Origin: Vreelandella arcis
GTDB taxonomy: Bacteria; Pseudomonadota; Gammaproteobacteria; Pseudomonadales; Halomonadaceae
NCBI RefSeq assembly: GCF_900103865.1
Contig: NZ_FNII01000002.1
Span: 1-64,000, forward strand
DNA length: 64,000 nucleotides
Reading direction: 5' to 3'
In this document: piece after piece, positions 60,340 to 64,000 of the stretch
How the letters are laid out: each line of letters opens with the position of its first letter
Numbering within the stretch: position 1 is the stretch's first letter
The notes under the pieces: model-generated
The model's database searches: none
What the model saw: only the letters and a program-made list of their open reading frames with translations
What the model was told of the DNA's origin: nothing
Program-made: the position numbers and the translations under genes

Positions 60340-60757
60340 CGTCGGCATGTAACGGAGCCAGGCGTCCCAACAGCTCGTTTTGTGCCGCCAAAGGTACCCC
60401 TTCTTCCCCTAGGGCGTCGGTTAAGTATTCAACCACTCGATTGAAATGCGCATCATTGATGCCCATGTGCTGGTGGGCACGATCCATGGGCGGCCCTTTA
60501 TATTGGCAAGGACCGTCGCTGATATCGCATAGCTGGGTGGCAAAGGCATCGGCGAAGTGATCGATATTGGTGTTGGCAAAAAATACGACCACGTTAGGGT
60601 CGTCAGCCACGCGGTACAGCATGTTTTCGACCACGGCTTCAATGGTGTCCATGCCGCCGAGGCGTGAGTAAAGCGATGGCTGGGTCGTATCCTGGGCCGC
60701 ACAGCCCGTCAGCCAGAGTGCCATCAGCAGCGCGGCAGGGTAGCGGGGAAAGCGCAT
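60323..60757 (-). CDS. lipoprotein truncated hemoglobin (group 1-like)
   Basis: A 144-residue lipoprotein: signal peptide with lipobox 'LTGCAAQD' (Cys near residue 18; Ala at +2 suggests the outer membrane), then a 2-on-2 globin: 'SLYSRLGGMDTIEAVVENML', 'VFFANTNIDHFADAFATQLC', 'YKGPPMDRAHQHMGI' with the proximal His in 'AHQHM'. Truncated globins bind O2, NO or other gases; a periplasm-facing lipid-anchored form is uncommon. I start at ATG 60755-60757, preceded by AGGAGA; longer in-frame extensions run into the DUF3034 gene. It is the last gene of an EAL-DUF3034-globin operon, 20 bases after DUF3034. Confidence 0.85.
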   Translation of the reverse strand: MRFPRYPAALLMALWLTGCAAQDTTQPSLYSRLGGMDTIEAVVENMLYRVADDPNVVVFFANTNIDHFADAFATQLCDISDGPCQYKGPPMDRAHQHMGINDAHFNRVVEYLTDALGEEGVPLAAQNELLGRLAPLHADVMRRQ

Positions 60758-60777
60758 GGTGGAATCTCCTTGACCGG

Positions 60778-61638
60778 TCAAAAAGCCGCCTGAAGCGACA
60801 CGTAAGCGCCGTCCTGCGAGGCAAGTCCGGCGATATTGCCAAGTGACAGCCAGGCGGTGGTGAGCGAAACGTGCTTGTTGAAGAAATAAGCGCTGTAAAC
60901 GCTTTGCCAGTCGTCTTCTTCGGCAGCACCGAGCAGGTCGGGTTTTTGTCGGTACTCCATGCCCACCACCCATTGCGGCGTCACAAACACGCCGAGGCTA
61001 CCTTCGGCAACCCATTGGCGCCCGTCGTTATCGCCGCCAAACCCCAGCAGCCCGCCCTGGTTGGCCTCGGTGTTACGCAGGGTGGCGTTAAGCAGCAGGT
61101 TGCGCCCGGCAACGGCGCCGAATACCAGCTTGCTGGCGCTCAGGTACACATCGTTACCCTGACCGTCCTGGGCGCCCAGTGCTTTGGGAATACTGTCGTC
61201 GGCCACGCGCTTGTGCTGAAAACCTGCGCTCCAGATGCCCCAAGGGTTGTATAGCACATCGCCGAACAAGCGCACCTTGCCGCCTACAATCGTTTGCTCC
61301 AGCTCGCCGCCCAGCGTGACGAGGTCAAGGGTTTGGCGCGCCACCGAGACCTCAACGCGGTCATAGAGGTTGGCGCTTGCCGCCTTCACCGTTAAACGGT
61401 AGTCGTCCAGCCAGGCGCGCGAAAGAGACGCTGTCGCGCCGAATTCTTGCTCGCTGGCGGTGCTGGTGAGCACGGCCCAGGGGGAGAGACCACCGCCTGC
61501 GGCGCCCTCAATCGCGCTGACGCCCCCGGTGCCGATAATCCGACTCCCGGCAAAGGCCGTGCCACTGATTAATAGCGCGTGGGTGATGGCCAGGGCGGCA
61601 ATACCCTTGCCTAACGCTGGCGGGAAAGGGGCGAGCAT
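60778..61638 (-). CDS. DUF3034 outer-membrane-type protein
   Basis: A 286-residue exported protein with signal peptide ('AALAITHALLISGTAFAGS', cleavage near residue 30) and a mature part of alternating beta strands ('GGVSAIEGAAGGGLSPWAV', 'WVVGMEYRQKPDLLG', 'GAYVSLQAAF' with C-terminal Phe), typical of an outer-membrane beta barrel of the DUF3034 family. Function is unknown. The ATG at 61636-61638 follows AAAGGAC. It lies 27 bases behind the EAL gene and 20 before the globin gene, so it is the middle gene of a three-gene unit. Confidence 0.83.
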   Translation of the reverse strand: MLAPFPPALGKGIAALAITHALLISGTAFAGSRIIGTGGVSAIEGAAGGGLSPWAVLTSTASEQEFGATASLSRAWLDDYRLTVKAASANLYDRVEVSVARQTLDLVTLGGELEQTIVGGKVRLFGDVLYNPWGIWSAGFQHKRVADDSIPKALGAQDGQGNDVYLSASKLVFGAVAGRNLLLNATLRNTEANQGGLLGFGGDNDGRQWVAEGSLGVFVTPQWVVGMEYRQKPDLLGAAEEDDWQSVYSAYFFNKHVSLTTAWLSLGNIAGLASQDGAYVSLQAAF

Positions 61639-61665
61639 ACAATGTCCTTTTTATTCGTTGTGCGA

Positions 61666-63993
61666 TTAGCGCGTAAAGGTGAATACCTCGACGGCATCTA
61701 GCCAGCTAAGCACGTCGTCGCTTGGCATGGGTTTGGCGAACCAGTAGCCCTGTAAATAGTCACAGCCGAGGCGGTTGAGTAGGGAAGCGCTCGCCGCGTT
61801 TTCGACCCCTTCGGCAACGATACTCAAGCCCAGGCTGTGGCCCATCTCGATCGTTGACCGCACGATCGTCAGATCATCTTCTTGGGTGTCGATCTTGAGC
61901 ACGAAGGATTTATCGATTTTGAGCTCGTTGACCGGGAGCCGCTTGATTTGCGCCAGCGACGAATAGCCGGTGCCGTAGTCGTCAATGGCGATCGACATAC
62001 CCAGGCGGCTGAGTTCATTCAGCGTTCTGGTGGCAGCCTCGATGTCCTGCATGACCGCGCTTTCGGTAACCTCCAGGCTGACTTGATCTGCTGCGAGATG
62101 GTAACGCGCTAATAACTCGGCTAGCTGCCTGGGGAGTTCGGCATCGGTGACGTCGCTGGCGGATAAGTTGACCGCTACGCTGACTCGGTGGCCTTGCTGT
62201 TGCCACTCATGGAGTTGGGCTGTGACGTGCTCAAGCATCCACTGGCTGAGCTGGCGAATATTGCCCGAGCGCTCGGCTAGGCTAATAAATTCATCCGGGG
62301 GGACAAAACCAAGCGAGGGATGCCGCCAGCGCATCAGTGCTTCGAACTGGCAAACTTGGCCGTTATGCGTGGCTATTTTGGGCTGATAGGCCATCCATAG
62401 TTCGTTATTGCTCACGGCATCACGAAGGTCGTGAATCAGCGTCAACTGGCGCAGGTGGCGTTCGTCCTGTCCCTCAACGTAACGCTGGTGGGCATCTTGA
62501 TGATGACGCGCCGAGTCCAGCGCGATATCGGCGCGCCGCAGCAGTAACTGAGCGCTGTCACCGTGGTCGGGGTAGCTCACTTCTCCAACGGCCAGGGAAA
62601 GGCTTATCAATGATTTATCCAGGTCGATGGGCTGAGATAGCGCTTGGCGTGTCCGGGTATGCCAATCGAGGGGCGCATTAGGCATATCCAAGAGCAATAA
62701 AAACTCATCACTTGCCAGGCGGTAGGCGGATTGAACGGGCGGTTTAAGCCCCTGCAGGCGCTGGGCCAGCCTCACCAGTACGTGATCGCCCAGCGCATAG
62801 CCGAAGGTGTCGTTAATGCTGCGAAAGTCTTTAATTGCCAGGCGCAGCAAGGTAAACGGGTGGCGGGCTTGGATGCGCCGGTTGATGTCTTCCAGTGCGC
62901 TGATCCGGTTGGGTAGGTCGGTCAATAGGTCGTGGCGCGACTGATGGCGCAGGGTTGCCTCGCGTTGCGCAATATCGTCTTGCATTGAGCGCAGCGTATT
63001 GGCGAGCAGGCCCGTCTCGCTGCGGGGCGACTCTGAGGGTAAGGCTGTGACGTGCTCGCCCTGACCAATCCGTTTAGCGGCGTCGGCCAGCGCGACAAGC
63101 GGGCGGCTGATGCTCCGGGCACTCCAGGCGGCCAGGGCAAGCGTAAACAGTAAAATAAGTGCCACGATACCTAGCAGCTGCCATTGTAGATCGTCGTAGG
63201 CGGCCAATAATTCGTTGCGCGACAGCTGAATGAGCGCAAAGGTCTGGTTTTGTGAGTCGCGATACAGCGTGCTGGCGTAGGTTAGATAGCGATCGTCAGG
63301 GGTCATCTGGCTGGTTTGCGAGTAAGCCCCTCCCATGACGGCGTTGCCAAGCTGGCTAAGCTCCTGGGCTTCGGTTTGCAGGTATGAACTGGTGAGGTAG
63401 GTCAGTGTTTGTGGCGTTGCGTAATTGACCACGCTTATTTCAAGGCCGGTAAGCGAATGGATTTCTTCGACCACGGCGTCGTCGATCAAAAAGCCCATGC
63501 CCACCCAGCCAATCACGTTAGGTGCATAAACGGGCAACAAGACGAACTCGTAGGGCTGACCATCAGCGATCACCACGCTGACCGCAGAGCCCTGTTGGCG
63601 GGCTGTCTCAAACAAAGCGGGGAAGGGCATGGGTGTTTGCGCAGGATGGTGGCTGCTAGCCAGCAGTTGGCCGTCTAGATCACTCAGCAGCACGATATCA
63701 GCATCAGCCCGGTCGCCGTGGTTGGCTAATACCGATTGAAGCGTCACGTTATCCTGCGATGACACGGCACTTTTAAAACCAAAATCATCCGCCAGAATCG
63801 CCACGTTGTCGCGTAACTGATCGCCGCGGTTTTCGAGCAGTTGGTTGAGCACGCGGGCACCAACCTCAAGACGCTGGTTGCCTTTGGCTAGCGCGTCTTG
63901 CTGGGTGGCGTGTAAAAACGCGAGGCCGGTGGCCAGTTGTGAGACCACCACTACGGTTAACAGCACGAGCATCAGGCGGGTACGAAAGCGCAT
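61666..63993 (-). CDS. membrane dCACHE-HAMP-GGDEF-EAL protein, probable c-di-GMP phosphodiesterase
   Basis: A 775-residue signalling protein. Helix 1 (7-27) and helix 2 (about 272-292) enclose a periplasmic sensor of CACHE type; HAMP follows (about 293-345, 'SRPLVALADAAKRIGQGEH'), then a GGDEF domain (about 360-510) whose signature is degenerate ('LASDEFL'), and an EAL domain (about 520-770) with 'FEALMRW', 'VTESAVMQD', 'IDDYGTGYSSLAQI', 'LKIDKSF' and 'AEGVEN'. The EAL catalytic residues are intact, so it should hydrolyse c-di-GMP in response to a periplasmic signal. The start ATG 63991-63993 is near the window edge; its promoter is outside. It heads the operon with DUF3034 and a lipoprotein globin. 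Confidence 0.9.
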   Translation of the reverse strand: MRFRTRLMLVLLTVVVVSQLATGLAFLHATQQDALAKGNQRLEVGARVLNQLLENRGDQLRDNVAILADDFGFKSAVSSQDNVTLQSVLANHGDRADADIVLLSDLDGQLLASSHHPAQTPMPFPALFETARQQGSAVSVVIADGQPYEFVLLPVYAPNVIGWVGMGFLIDDAVVEEIHSLTGLEISVVNYATPQTLTYLTSSYLQTEAQELSQLGNAVMGGAYSQTSQMTPDDRYLTYASTLYRDSQNQTFALIQLSRNELLAAYDDLQWQLLGIVALILLFTLALAAWSARSISRPLVALADAAKRIGQGEHVTALPSESPRSETGLLANTLRSMQDDIAQREATLRHQSRHDLLTDLPNRISALEDINRRIQARHPFTLLRLAIKDFRSINDTFGYALGDHVLVRLAQRLQGLKPPVQSAYRLASDEFLLLLDMPNAPLDWHTRTRQALSQPIDLDKSLISLSLAVGEVSYPDHGDSAQLLLRRADIALDSARHHQDAHQRYVEGQDERHLRQLTLIHDLRDAVSNNELWMAYQPKIATHNGQVCQFEALMRWRHPSLGFVPPDEFISLAERSGNIRQLSQWMLEHVTAQLHEWQQQGHRVSVAVNLSASDVTDAELPRQLAELLARYHLAADQVSLEVTESAVMQDIEAATRTLNELSRLGMSIAIDDYGTGYSSLAQIKRLPVNELKIDKSFVLKIDTQEDDLTIVRSTIEMGHSLGLSIVAEGVENAASASLLNRLGCDYLQGYWFAKPMPSDDVLSWLDAVEVFTFTR

Positions 63994-64000
63994 GTTCTTG

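Noticed and set aside
1..64000. CRISPR arrays, tRNA and rRNA genes
   Set aside because: No regularly spaced repeats, no cloverleaf-like tRNA sequences and no rRNA-like stretches were seen on either strand.

Overview
The window looks like a chromosomal segment of a halophilic gammaproteobacterium, most likely Halomonadaceae (Halomonas and relatives). This is inferred from gene content, not from a marker gene: a complete seven-gene Mrp Na+/H+ antiporter operon, a second Na+/H+ antiporter, many c-di-GMP enzymes, IalB-like and DUF3034 envelope proteins, and an oxidative (Weimberg) D-xylose pathway. I see no rRNA, tRNA or CRISPR array.

Layout. 1-3300 is an accessory patch: an IS3-type transposase tail, a DUF4238-like fragment followed by an attC-like palindrome, a lipoprotein, an AT-rich secreted protein and a cryptic ORF without a good start. 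3.3-10 kb holds a Crp-type regulator, an IalB-like protein, a LysE exporter, a large secreted alpha/beta hydrolase and several decayed genes (M48 peptidase, DUF2784, a frameshifted Ca2+/cation exchanger, an FAD oxidase tail, an IS30 remnant). 10.0-19.7 kb is a complete Weimberg cluster: a leftward pair (ketoacid dehydratase, semialdehyde dehydrogenase), a ROK repressor, and a rightward set (xylose dehydrogenase, sugar transporter, xylonate dehydratase, lactonase). The two arms share a similar operator-like sequence. 20-28.5 kb has Crp/Fnr regulators, MscS, a diguanylate cyclase, another LysE exporter, a PAS-GGDEF-EAL protein and a divergent 2-oxoglutarate dioxygenase, plus IS110, acetyltransferase and group II intron remnants.

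28.6-36.3 kb contains an intact DUF2784 gene and a decayed copy flanking a SixA-CHAD fusion, a ParD-like/methionine aminopeptidase/O-methyltransferase operon with an operator-like inverted repeat, a cytosolic-looking subtilase followed by a small propeptide-like protein, a CPA1-type antiporter and an MgtC-like protein. 36.4-44.6 kb is a type I restriction-modification operon (hsdM-hsdS-hsdR) with an abiEi/abiEii toxin-antitoxin pair between hsdS and hsdR. From 44.8 kb the content is housekeeping: topB, an ABC1 kinase-like gene, a GNAT, a SEC-C/TPR protein, ampG, an FKBP/SlyD-type isomerase and mrpABCDEFG. The end holds a periplasmic-sensor/diguanylate-cyclase pair facing an operon of EAL phosphodiesterase, DUF3034 protein and lipoprotein globin.

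The least-explained and most promising parts are the ParD-like/MetAP module, the subtilase with its small partner, the EAL-DUF3034-globin operon, the AbiE pair inside the hsd operon, and phased palindromes in the EAL/dioxygenase divergent promoter. Functional statements rest on reading motifs by eye; no database search was run.
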